A stretch of DNA of 23,735 nucleotides from Thalassiosira profunda (lineage: Eukaryota; Bacillariophyta; Thalassiosirophyceae; Thalassiosirales; Thalassiosiraceae), in the NCBI GenBank assembly GCA_036939355.1, contig JALLAP010001064.1, forward strand, positions 1 to 23,735, read 5' to 3'. Made by a program: the position numbers and the translations under genes. A model generated the notes under the pieces. It had not been told where the DNA came from. It did not search any database and saw only the letters and a list, made by a program, of their open reading frames with translations. Positions 9,822 through 20,500 of the stretch are shown in pieces (positions within the stretch are counted from its first letter, which is position 1; the number at the start of each line of letters is the position of its first letter).

Positions 9822-10019
9822 GGGGGGCGTCGACAAAATGAGCATGTACCATCGCTCTCCAGGTGCTGTTTTTGTGCATATCGTCTCTTGGACACCATCG
9901 CCACCGTATTTGCAAAAAACTGCACATCGAGAGGTGGGTCCTGGGCTGCAGGAGCCGGTCTTCAGTTCACCCGGCGATGGGACGGTGTTGGGCGGCCTCG
10001 GCGACGAACCCGCCCCCCT
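9822..10019 (+). repeat. Diverged direct duplication, copy 2
   Basis: Second copy of the unit at 9462-9658. The copies may derive from an old tandem duplication, a degraded mobile element, or a duplicated non-coding RNA or regulatory segment. No terminal inverted repeats or target-site duplications are evident. The surrounding 9095-10316 contains no gene I can support. Confidence 0.8.
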
Positions 10020-10316
10020 ACAACGGCCGCATCGCGCCCCCGGTCATATTCAACAATCAACCAACGTGGGGGAGTGCGTTTGGCCGCAGGAGAGGACGTA
10101 CACAGGCATCGCCCTCTGCGTAATAGGGTAGGACTGGTCAGGTCCCGTATACGGCCTACGGAGGCAAACCATTTGCAAAATAAAAGGAATATGGCCTCCC
10201 CAAGGATCGTTATTGAAGGGTGGATCATAATGGATATTATGGAATGCGGGCGGACGTCTATTGCCGGCCAGGAAGCCCTGGAATGCGAGTAGAGTTGCAA
10301 TATTGGGAAGGAAAAC

Positions 10317-10727
10317 ATGTCTTATGTTCAGCGCCCGGAATATCTATTGACGGAGGTTGAACGCCTTTTGGTGGTCAAATTGGCCGAGAAACACATCACA
10401 AACGATCACCTGAGCCTTCGGGAAGGATATTGGTGGGGTCTTGCAACGTTCAAATCGGTAGAACGTCTATTGGTACACACATTCCCGTACTCTCGGCTAT
10501 TTGCATACTCAGAGGTAGAAATTCCCCCCCATGATAAAGATATCAGCCAAACAGCGCGCACAACACTTCATAGTATTCATGTAGTATTGTTGATCGTTGT
10601 TCGGGGGTGCATAGACCTTCATACGGGCCTGGCGGAGGCTGGAAGTGGGCCGTTCGCCTGCGCGGAAGCAGAGATGGACATGAATCCTTCCTTCCCTCTC
10701 GCCCTCCTACATCATTTCATATACTAG
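10317..10727 (+). CDS. Doubtful orphan reading frame, 136 residues
   Basis: An ATG-started frame in the otherwise gene-poor stretch before the MSP130-like gene. The product is not recognised. It has a weak internal echo (VERLLV near residues 14 and 48, each followed by a basic or aromatic segment), and the surrounding DNA is less GC-rich than the neighbours. It could be an orphan gene, a 5' exon or leader of the downstream gene, or chance. No splice join to the next gene could be justified. Confidence 0.2.
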   Translation: MSYVQRPEYLLTEVERLLVVKLAEKHITNDHLSLREGYWWGLATFKSVERLLVHTFPYSRLFAYSEVEIPPHDKDISQTARTTLHSIHVVLLIVVRGCIDLHTGLAEAGSGPFACAEAEMDMNPSFPLALLHHFIY

Positions 10728-10883
10728 TTCCTACGTGGTACTTTTCTCGCGACAAAGCAAGTGAAAAACGTACGAAGACAGACCGCGACCGAAAATTATG
10801 ATAAAGTGGACAGCGAAGAGCGCACAATCATCGATTGGATCCCCGACCAGCAACCTCCAGCAACTCTTTCGTCTCCCGTCGAG

Positions 10884-13566
10884 ATGCGCCTTTCCATCGC
10901 CTACGCCTACACGCCTCCGCCTTCGCCGTCGCGGGCCTCCTCGGCGGCTCGACGACCCGCGCCGAAGCGCCCCAGCTCGTCTTCAAGGGGCGCACGTACT
11001 ACTCCTACGGTTACACGGATGGCACCACTGAGGGCGTTCCTGACGGCTACGGTGAGCCTGCTCGAATCTGTTGCACTTGAGCTCTTGTTACCAACGCACT
11101 CACATCATGTGTGTGTTCTGCCGTCTCACACGACAGCGTACGGCATGGGAGGCCTCGAGAAGGTAGCCTACGATGAAAAGGAAAAGATTCTCTACGGCGT
11201 GTCCGAGCAGGGCTTCATCACCGTCATCGACTACGGCAACGGCCCCATCGACGCCCCGCAGCTCCCCATCGTCGTCGCGGACCAAGATACCTTTACGGAC
11301 ATTGCGGTGTGCGCCGAGCAGGGTATCCTCTTCGCCACGACGAAGGATGATCCCAACCCCGGTACGTGGGCCTGCACTGCGGCAGTGTCTCTGTTATCGT
11401 CCCGCACCTAACTCATTCACATGTCGGTTCATCCAGGCTCGGTGGCCATCTACAAGACCGCCAAGAGGTCGAGCGACCCCGCCATCGAACCTTCCACCCG
11501 TTCTGGCGACATCATCTCCGACCCCGAGTTGATCCACACCATCGACGTTGGCGCCGGGCCCGACAACGTCCTGCCCAACTCCGATTGTACCATCCTCGCC
11601 GTGGCCAACGAGGGAGAGGGCGACTACGGTGACGAGCTCATCAACCCCGAAGGCAGCGTCTCGCTCATTCGAGGACCGTTCCTGGATGCGGCCACTCCGC
11701 CCGAAGTGACCACCGTCACATTCCCATGGACGGACGACGAGCTCCTCGCGAAGGGCGTACACCTCCCGCTCAGCGAGAAGGCGCTGGAGTACTGGGACGA
11801 TCACTCGGCGGTGGCCGACGATCTGGATTTCTCGACTGCGCGAGAGAGCTATACTGCAGGTATGTATGAGTCGAGATCTTGATATTTGCTTCACCCGGAG
11901 TCTTTGCAACTAGCTCATTCTATCTTATGTTCAGCATCTGTGCTTGAGCCGGAGTGGCTTGTGTGGTCCGCCGACGAGAAGTACGTCCTCGTCAACCTCC
12001 AGGAGAATGCCGCGTTGGTCAAGGTCAATGTCGAGAGTGGGGTGGCAGAGGATATCTACTCCTATGGGCTCAAGAGCTGGGAGGAGACTCCGATCGATAT
12101 CATCGAGGACGATGGCTGCGATACGATGCCCACCGCTGCAGGCCTGTTCTCGGTCCGTACGCCGGATTCCATCACGGCCATCATTGTTGGCGACGAGACG
12201 TACATTGCTACTGCCAACGAGGTATGTGTTTCGGCATTGGGAGTCTTGCCACATTCGTCTACTAGTCACCAACACACTGTACAATGTACCGCGTAACCAC
12301 AGGGAGATGACGTCGAGTACGGCGACTTCGAGGAAAAGCTCAAGGCCAAGGACATCTTCGACGGAGCTGAAATTGGCATGAAAGGGGCCTCAGCTGATCC
12401 TGCCATCTTCGATCCGGCGTCGCCAATGAGCGGAACTGCTAAGTACTTCAACGCCGAGTGTGGTGACATGGAGGGCGGCCCGGAGTGGTGCGCGTCGTCC
12501 ATGAGGCTCACTGTCGGATCTTCTGGCATCGACTACAGCGACCCCACCGCGCCAGTGATCAAGAAGATCGTCGGAATTGGAGGACGCGGGGTATCCATTT
12601 ACAAGCTGACCGACGAAGGGCTGGACTTGGTCNAAGAAGATCGTCGGAATTGGAGGACGCGGGGTATCCATTTACAAGCTGACCGACGAAGGGCTGGACT
12701 TGGTCTGGGACTCGGGCGACGAGTTCGAACGGAAGGGCTGCGAGGCATACCCCTGGTCGCACAATGGCATCCAAGATGAAGAGTTTGCCGATGTCAATGG
12801 GGTGAGTGAGCATGTGCGTTGGTCCAAGTTCCGCGCTACTTCAACTAACGCGTTATTTTCCTTTCCTGTAGACGTTGTGGGATGCGGACGAAGGCCTTCG
12901 CGAGACTCTTTTGGAGATGAACGATCCCGAGGAGGACGGTTGCGAGGATCGCGGAGACGGTATGCCAGGCGCCTGTCCTTTGGGCCAGACTGTTGACGAA
13001 CGCAGTCTCAAGGACGGATATGCTGCAGAGGCCATAGTCACGGGCACGGCCTGCGGAAAGGAGTACCTCGTCACAGTAAGCGAGAAGAACTCGGTCGGTT
13101 TCTTGTACGACGTGAGCGATGTCGAAGAGCCCGAGCTCGTTCAAGTGTTCCACCTCACTCCTGCCTCGGAGACCAAGAATCCCGTCGTTGCGTACGAGGA
13201 TCGCACTCTGTGAGTTGCCTTCGTCTCGTTTCGTTGCATCTCTGCCTTTGCAAGATCGCTCATGTCACGTGTCCATTATTCTCTCTGCACAGGGGTGAAA
13301 TCGACGCCGAGTCTATTATTTTCTTCGACGCCGACTCTTCGCCCTCGGGCAAAGCTGCAGTCCTCTTTGCCGGGGCGTGGAGTTCCACTACATCGTTCTG
13401 GGAGTTTGATTGCGGCGAGGAGGAGATGGTGGCGCCCCCTTCTGATCCTACCGGCGACCCTTCCGACCCTGATGAATCCAAGACTGTGAAAGACTCTGCC
13501 GCCACTATGCCAGGATCCCTTGCCGCGGCTTCGGTTGCGCTGGTCGGTTTCTTGGCGGTGGTGTAA
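10884..13566 (+). CDS. Choice-of-anchor I / MSP130-like secreted beta-propeller protein, probably GPI-anchored, 7 exons
   Basis: Exons end or start at 11051 / 11137-11361 / 11437-11859 / 11935-12221 / 12303-12801 / 12872-13209 / 13293-13566; the six introns are 70-85 nt. The family call rests on IDVGAGPDNVLPNSDCTILA, VANEGEGDYGDE, NPEGSVSL, LEPEWLVWSADEKYVLVNLQ, ATANEGDDVEYGDFEE and a late AESIIFFDADSSPSGKA. This is the pattern of choice-of-anchor I proteins, which include echinoderm MSP130. The C terminus is a spacer rich in P, D and S followed by LAAASVALVGFLAVV with nothing after it, as in a GPI-anchor signal. The N terminus AFAVAGLLGGSTTRAEA looks like a signal peptide core and cleavage region. 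Two flaws are present. The frame giving AFAVAGLLGG and FKGRTYYSYG has no ATG after its upstream stop, and the ATG at 10884 is one base out of register. In exon 5 an assembly gap duplicates 72 nt; removing 73 nt restores the frame. The function is unknown; family members are cell-surface or extracellular. Confidence 0.85.
12561..12705. repeat. Assembly-gap artefact: exact 72-nt duplicate around one N
   Basis: Bases 12561-12632 and 12634-12705 are identical and separated by a single N at 12633. The duplicated codons encode one stretch of the MSP130-like protein. Dropping one copy and the N gives ...GLDLVWDSGDEF... in frame. This is two overlapping contigs placed end to end, not a tandem repeat. 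Confidence 0.95.
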
Positions 13567-13738
13567 AAGAAGTTGGGCTCTCTGGAGATCGTTTTTGTCA
13601 CCTCTTTCATCGGGCCTTTGTAACGTACCTCGCCCAGAATCCGAAGATTCTGCTTTTGAGTGGCCCTCTATCCTTAACATCATTGTCTAAAGCACGATTT
13701 TCCCTGATGCGGCTTTACCTCAAGACCAAACCATCAAT

Positions 13739-16508
13739 CTATCCTTCCTCGTGTCTCATCTTCTTTTGCGAGCGCGTCTTCATCTCCTCTTCCAAGATCT
13801 TTTCATACTCGTCCGCATCAGCGTAGATGGATGTTGGCTGCTTCCTCTTGCTTTGCTTTTTTTCGCCAGCGCTCTCCCTTTCCGAGGAGGAATCTTCGTC
13901 CGAGCCAGCGTCGCCTAACACCGCAAAGGGAAAATCTGCCTCGTCGTCACTACCACTCCCCTCAGCGTCCATCGCAGCAAATCCCTCTCCACCATCCTCG
14001 TCGCTGCTGGCAGCATCCATAAACTCATCCTCACCTTCACCTTTCAAAGCTGATTTGGCGCCCTCTTCGTCCTCTCCGCTCTCGTCATCATTCTCACCGC
14101 CCTCCTCCTCCTCGTACTCATCGTCGTCATCAAAATCACTCCAGTCGTCCATGTCTGGGTCTTCTTCGTCAAAGTTGGCCTGGCCATTCCCGGCGCTCTC
14201 CATTAGTTTCTCGGCCAGCTGGTTTACAAACGCCTCCTCCTCTGAATCGGTACCGCCCTCGAAGTCGTCGATCATCTCATCGGCTTCGGCGGCGTTCAAT
14301 GCCTCGTCCTCCAGATCAGACTCGTCCTTGTCTTGGTTCGCACCACTGCCGCGCACAATGCCCTTGATCTCGTCCCGCTTGGCTCGCTCCACAAAAAAGT
14401 GATGGAAGAACTGCTCCTCCTCTGCAATGTTCTTCGATTCCAGGTAACTGGGATCGTTCATGGGCAGCGCCGTGCTGCCGCTCAGGCCTGTTTTCCGCTC
14501 GGCAATGCTCTCTCCCCGTTTCAGCTGCTTCGACAGCTTCTCCAGAGACTTGGGATTGCGGAAGGCGAATTTATCGAGGAAGGGAGACAAAGCAAAGTCC
14601 TTCAGCGGGTCGCCCTTGTAGAGAATGCCGCCATCGCTACCGGCAGTGAATTTGGCCACCGAGGGGTGAAAGTGATGCGCGAGGAGTGACAGCTCCCACA
14701 AATTCTTGGTCAATGCGGCCTTGCCCGAGAACGCCGCGCGCGGCTCTCGCTTCGATGGGTCAAATGTGACCTCTGACGTCGTCGTCGACTCGACATCCTG
14801 CTGCAGTTCCGGGTGACACCTTACGATCTCCGACAGCAGAAACAGCGACCCGCAAACAATGGACGACGGCAGATGCAGGGCAGTGTGCATGAGCCTCTTT
14901 GCGAAGGCAGATACACGCTCCATGCTGGCATCGTATTTCATCGCCTTGTACAGGAACCACGAGCTTCGAGTACAGCGCTCGATAGAATCGATCTTTCCTC
15001 GCCGCGGCACCGTCGTCTTTGCCACCCACTGCTGTCTCGCCTTCTGCATCGCCCGACCCCACTGCGAGCTGAAACAGCAACATCAACGCCTGGGTGGCTG
15101 CTGCCGGCGGCGCTGTGTGGGAAATCCGATACAGCGCATCGATGTGCTGTTCCATTCCGGCGTCCTTCTTGGGAAGGTAGGGGTGCGCTCGGTTCACTCC
15201 GGTGAGCAGTGCGCTCAGGAGGCGGCTCTTCATGCCCGACGAGGCATCTTTCGACTGCTTTGGGCCCTTCTTCTTTGTCTGTTCGTCCTTCTTGACCGTC
15301 ATCTCGAACAGATGGAAGTAGGTGTTGATCAAAGAGGCCGGGAGAGACGTCTCCTTGCGAATCGACTTGCCGTTCTTCGTCGTTTCCGCATCGTCCGTTT
15401 CTGAGTCATCGCGCGAGAGCTTGAGCTGATTCAGAAATACCACGCAGTTGTACAACGCCCTGGGAGAGAGGTGCGGCCGGTGCGCCAGCTGCTGCACTTC
15501 CCGCGCGACGACGTTCACCATGGCGGGGTGCTCCTCGAGAATCAAGCGCAGTTGATGCCCGGCCGCACTAGCAATCTTTCGGCCCGGATCTCCAATCTTG
15601 TTGACAATCATGGTCAGCAGGAGTTCTTCGCCTTCCGGTATTTGCATCAATAAGACCGACGCCGTCGTCAACGCGCTCTTTTTGGACGGCTCGTCCTCCC
15701 CGGACAGCGTCCTGCCGAGATACCGCGATAGATAGGAAGCGTATCGTTGCTTGAGCATTTCCTCGTATCGCCACAGGAGGAGCACGCGGGGACTCAGGGT
15801 CCGATCTCCCTCGTACAAGTAAAGAGGACGGTCCTCCAACGCCACGAGCTTGCGGTCCTTTGGCAGCAGCGAGTTAGCAAAGAGATCCGACAACGCCTCG
15901 GACGCCATCTGCCCCACCCTTGCATTCGGCACCGCCCCCGCGTCGGCACCTCCAACCCCGCAGCCCGCCAAATCCAGCAGCATATCGAGCGCATAGAGCT
16001 TGTGGAGGCCGTCCATCCCCACCACCACCGACATGGCGGCCACGCGATCCTTCAGCGTGCCCCGCCGCATCGTGTTCTCTACCCATTTCTCGTCCTTGTC
16101 CGCGTAGGGTGCGCCCCCTCCACCCGCGCTCTGGCGGGAGAGGGCCACCTCGTGTCCGTAGATCTCGTCCGCGAGCTGTCGGTACTTGTGAACGACCTCG
16201 CGCGTGTTCTTGCTCGACGGATGCTTCTTGGTGCCGGCATCGGAGAGGGTGTCGTCCCTCCCCGCCGTGTTTCGCCCGCAGTCATACCACGTGGGCGTTT
16301 CCTCGGTGAACTGCACGAGGAGGGTGCTGTGCGGTTTGTAGCCGGGCTTGGGCGTCGACGCCCCATGGTGCGGGCTGGATTGATGGGCGTGCTTGGCGGG
16401 GTGATGGGGGTGCCTGCCACCATCGGCGTGCATCGAGCCTTTGCCATTGACGCCGTTCCTGTTCCCCCGCCGCCGACGCTGCGGCTCCTTGGCAGCTCCC
16501 GGCCCCAT
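13739..16508 (-). CDS. NOC1: Noc1/Mak21/CEBPZ ribosome-biogenesis factor (CBF domain) with apparent frameshift
   Basis: The gene reads from an ATG at 16508-16506. An N-terminal basic, His-rich region is followed by TWYDCGRN, then MRRGTLKDRVAAMSVVVGMD and HKLYALDMLLDL, typical of CEBPZ. Helical repeat-like sequence follows to DRFYRALYSKL. The next frame continues with FLYKAMKYDASMERVSAFAK, SSIVCGSLFLLSEIV and FHPSVAKF...GDPLKDFALSPFLDKFAFRNPK, the hallmark of the CBF domain, then a long acidic tail (DDWSDFDDDDEYEEEE) and a closing YADADEYEKILEEEM. Noc1 works with Noc2 in early 60S pre-ribosome maturation in the nucleolus. The two frames meet at about 14958-14972. Compared with the family, some 10-15 residues are missing there, so a small deletion shifts the frame. 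Either the assembly dropped about 35 nt or the allele is damaged. No introns are seen. Confidence 0.9.
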
Positions 16509-16687
16509 CTCGTGCTGGCGGTCGATAGAGGTTGAGGACAAGGCCGTCAATGGCAGAGTGTGCGTTGTGGGTGTGGGGCGACGGCGACGGCGGTCCGGAG
16601 TTTGAGTGGCTGTAAAGAGGAAGTTGCAAAAGAAAGTGCATGCACTTTATGTAATAAATTTGGGCGCCTGTAAAACAACTGGCCGCC

Positions 16688-16776
16688 ACCGAATTAGCTC
16701 AGTTGGAAGAGCGCTCGGCTTTTATCTTCAAAGCAAGGTCACCGTGTGGTCGCGGGTTCGATCCCCGTATTCGGTG
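16688..16776 (+). tRNA. trnK-UUU: tRNA-Lys (anticodon UUU) with a 16-nt intron
   Basis: The acceptor stem ACCGAAT/ATTCGGT is a perfect 7 bp (16688-16694 with 16769-16775), with discriminator G at 16776. The D arm is GCTC-AGTTGGAA-GAGC. The anticodon stem is CTCGG/CCGTG with one U-U mismatch. The T stem GCGGG/CCCGT encloses TTCGATC. Between the stem halves lie 23 nt: the loop CTTTTA...A plus an intron at 16725-16740 after position 37, the standard eukaryotic site. The mature tRNA is 73 nt. Box A (TAGCTCAGTTGG, 16695-16706) and box B (GGTTCGATCCC) are intact. The intron contains AAAG, able to pair with CTTT of the anticodon loop as in the conserved anticodon-intron interaction. No encoded CCA. 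Confidence 0.93.
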
Positions 16777-16794
16777 CTGATGGCATGGCTGTTC

Positions 16795-16799
16795 TTTTT
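16795..16799 (+). terminator. RNA polymerase III terminator of the tRNA gene
   Basis: A run of five T, 18 nt downstream of the tRNA 3' end, the usual Pol III stop signal. Confidence 0.75.
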
Positions 16800-17518
16800 G
16801 GCCATTCCCTCCACTCAGGATTGGTAGAGCTGGCCTTTGGCTTCCATCTGAGCCAAGTTTGACCTCGCAACTCCATGAATTCGCCGAGGGAGAGCCGTTT
16901 GCGCGGGGCCCTTTTGGTGCGTCTCGCCTGATTTTTGGCCAATGCGCCCACTTTGCAGCGGCTTTCCACACCCCTTCCAGTGGCCCAAACCTCAAAAAAA
17001 GACCCAAGGAAGGTGCATCAGACCCATTGGGATGGAAGGATCAACAAACAATCACAATTGGTAGAGCCAAATTGGACCAAGCGGTACAGTACCGCAAGTG
17101 TCGTGTGTCATAAATACTGGTTCCTATTTGGAGGTGGAGGTGGAGGGAAGGGAAGGACGGAAGGAAGAAGCACAAGAGGTGTTTGCCACTAGGGCAGCCA
17201 GAAGCAGAAGAGGCAGAGGATACCCTGACTCCGTATGCATCAACCAGTCAAAATCTGGGTGCCCTCTCACCCTGCACATCTTTTATTCTCTCTCTCAATT
17301 TCAGTTTCAGACGACACTGCTCTCATTCTCTCTCTCTCTGCACCACGCGCTTGACTTGAAGTCTTTGGAAAAATGGGGGGGCGCGGCCAGCACAACTGAG
17401 AAGAATGGGTTGCGAGAACAGGACGCAGGAACCAGAGGTGTGAAGGCAAGCTTGATAAAAACATAATCTGCTGTTGACCTTTGTACAGTTCTAATCTACA
17501 AGCCTCAGCATGCCACCT
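16800..17518. other. Intergenic region without a supported gene
   Basis: Frames here are short and composition-driven. Visible structures are a GCGGTAC-A-GTACCGC inverted repeat (17081-17095), a pure-purine stretch at about 17131-17172 (GGA/GGAA repeats) and CT microsatellites near 17287-17298 and 17331-17340. The right end must contain the 3'UTR of the sorting nexin gene. Confidence 0.5.
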
Positions 17519-20500
17519 TTACTCAAGCAAAAGGTTCTGTTCGCCACCAACGGCTCCGCCGGTTTGAAAAGCCTCATCCGCATTTCTCTGTTCATCTTCT
17601 CCGCCCCATGCCATCAGACCGTCAATCAGGCTTTGCATCGAGGTCGTGCTTACGGCGTCTTGGGTCGACTCTTCGTCTGATTCAGCATCGTAGTGGTTGG
17701 AAGAGTGAACGTCCTCATTTTCCTCGCCCTCGCCATCAGACGCGGCTTCGGCTTTGGCATGAAGCGAGAAGTAATCTTCGTCAAGGTCAAGGTGCGAAAT
17801 GTTCGGAGGCGCAAGACGATAAACGTTGCCGGACGATCCCTCCATTTCTGACCCGGACTGTTGGCTTTCCTTCATCGAGCCGACATCAGTGAATCCATCC
17901 GCGACTGACGACGAAGCATTCAACCCTTTCGTCATCTCCGCAGAGGATCCTTGCTCAACCTCCCAATCGTGGAGACTGGAGGAATGGCCCCAGCTTTCAG
18001 AGCCCGTATAACTGGGCATTGCATCTCCATACTCAGGCGAGACACGTAGGCCCGTTGGAGCATCTGCCGCTTTGAGGACATCTTCGCTGACAACAGAATA
18101 GCCGGACGAATCGATGATTCCATCTCGTAGACTTTCCCACGCATCTACAGCCTTGCGACAAGCCTCCTGCTGCGACTTCGCAAACTGCGCACACGTCCGC
18201 AGCAGCTCTCGCTTCCGATGAACGTTCCACGATCGGACGTCCTGGGCAAGAGATACTGCCGCGCGCTTCTTTGCANAGCTCTCGCTTCCGATGAACGTTC
18301 CACGATCGGACGTCCTGGGCAAGAGATACTGCCGCGCGCTTCTTTGCAATGTTTGCCTCGTATTCAACCACAGTAGCATGGATAGCGTGACTCTGAGCAG
18401 AAGATGCCTCGGATCGAGTCCGTTGAACCTTTTCCTTCGAAGAGGAGTGATCGCAAGACTCGTACGCTTTCTTGGCCTTTTCAGCTGCAGCGAACGCAGC
18501 AGATTTGGCCCTCGATGCCGTGCGAGACGCCTTCACAGCATCGCGCACTTCCGTCACGGCCGCAACGGCAGATGTTGCCAAGGAAGACTGCCACAAGAGA
18601 TCTGAAGGCGAGGTTATGCGCATGAGTGGGCGAAAGACGTTGTATTCAAGTTTGTGGCAGAGCATCGCCATCACGCACCGTCAGTCACCGTTTTGTTACA
18701 CCCTTCGACAGAGGCGTTGAACGTCTGTAGCTCAGCCACCCCTTTCACCAGGGCGCGCTGACTGATCACTTCACCTCTGCTATCGCCCCAAGTATCAATG
18801 TCCCTCAGCAAACCAAGCTGAATCGCGTTTCTATCATCTTGCGCCGACTGAACCAGCACGCTGCATTGGCACATCTTCCCCAGAGTGCGGTTGATTGACC
18901 GAATGATGTCTCGCAATTTGTCGATATCATTCTCAACCCGGATCGTGCCCAGCACAGCATCTTTCCTATCAGGGGCTCCTTCCGGTTGATCGACTGCAGT
19001 ATCGTAAACGAAGATGGCCCTAGCTGCAGTAGACTTGGAAGTGCCTGCCCTTGCCGCAGCATTTCCAGCATTCAGCACGCGGTGTTCGTCGGAAGGACCC
19101 GGCGACGGCAACATGTCATAGCCGCCAAGGCCCTCCTCGTCAGCAATCAGGCTGCTCTCCACTTTGACCACTCCTGCCTCAAAGTTTGTCTCGCTCTTGG
19201 GCGAGTCGTTGCTATCTGCCACTCGTTTGCTGCCTGCTTCTTCGTCGTCCCAGCTTCCCACAGGACGACTGCCAAACTTTGGAAGCGACGCGTGTTGTAT
19301 CTTGGCGCTCGTCGATTGATGCCCAGTCGATTCTAGCATTCCGTGGAATTGCAGAGACATGGCAACCTGAGCTGCTGCTCGCAGCCACGGCGTATCATCA
19401 TCGCCTTGAGCGCGCATGAGTGATGATGGCGGTTTCGTGACTAGGGCGGAGAAGATCGAGGGAGCCGAAGAAAGCCCGCCCTTCGAAGTGGCAGCAGCCA
19501 ACCTCGACCTCTGACGCTTCTTTTGTTTCGCGTGATCTTGCAGCGTCTGCTTCGCCGACTCCAGACCAGATTGGCTCGCTCGCAGGATTGCATTGAGTGG
19601 AAACGAATCCGACAAGGCATCGTTCTCGAGTAAGTAGTTCAAGTACCGCTCGATCCTCTGCGCAACTATTTTCGTAACGTCTTCTTCCTCTCGATCTCGA
19701 GGCCCTGGCTGAGTAGATGACGGCGCCGCCCTCGCCTTCGATGGCGATGACGTCGGCGAGGATCCTGACACGCCGCTCCAAACCGACTTGGCCACTGAGC
19801 TGATCATCCCCATACCCGATTTGGCAACTGCAATTGCTCGTTCACTAATACCTTCGTCTTGTCGACCAGCGGCACTTTTCCGAGTCATCTCCCTTGTCAA
19901 CAGAGAGAAGCTCCCATCTCTTGATGGGAAAGGAGGCAGGATGCGGCCGCACAGATGGCCTTGCCCCGGGCGTTTGTGCAACTTCAGTATTGCGTTGAGC
20001 CACTCGAAGTCAGCGTACGAGCGTCGGACTACTGTCTTGAAGTCGTTGCCCTGGAAGCGTATTATGAAGTCGCCTTCGCGCGAAGACGAAAACGGCTCCA
20101 CCAAGACCGCTCCCTGGCGAATCGCAGACAAAATTTGGCCTCTGGTGTAGAGGAGGCAGTGGTCCAAGTCCAGCTCGGGCAGAGGCAGAGGGCAAAATGG
20201 CCACCCTTCTATGTACAATTCGCTGTGGCTTGAAACCCTTTCTCGCTCGACCTCCACCAACGCCCGGATAGTAATCGGGGAAGGAGGCCCCGGGGGTGGA
20301 TTGTCCACCACAACAACCACTTCGTGGGGGTTCATTCGAGATGCTCCGCCGTGCTTGTGTCGCATCATCTGCTGCAAATGTCTCGATGCAAACCTCCGCT
20401 GGGATTCCTGATGATAGGCGAGCGCAAGGAGGCGGCTAAACACCATCCATCCTTCGATTCCAATTCGACTGACAGTTGGGGAAGGTGCATCTGCCGCTGC

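Noticed and set aside
9514..10131. 205-codon plus-strand frame spanning both copies of the duplication
   Set aside because: It starts at GTG, not ATG, and the differences between the copies are mostly amino-acid changing, so coding is not supported.
12561..12705. Tandem 72-nt repeat within a coding exon (also at 18204-18348 and 20845-20989)
   Set aside because: The N between exact copies and the restored frame after removing 73 nt identify these as assembly overlaps.
13827..14402. Serine-rich plus-strand frame of 191 codons
   Set aside because: It is the mirror of the acidic Asp/Glu tail of the Noc1/CEBPZ gene on the other strand.
15747..16535. Long plus-strand frame of 262 codons
   Set aside because: It is antisense to the well-supported N-terminal half of Noc1/CEBPZ and arises from GC-rich codon use.
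16719..16732. tRNA-Glu (UUC) reading of the tRNA gene
   Set aside because: Only the Lys reading gives a paired anticodon stem with a standard-position intron and a 73-nt mature tRNA.
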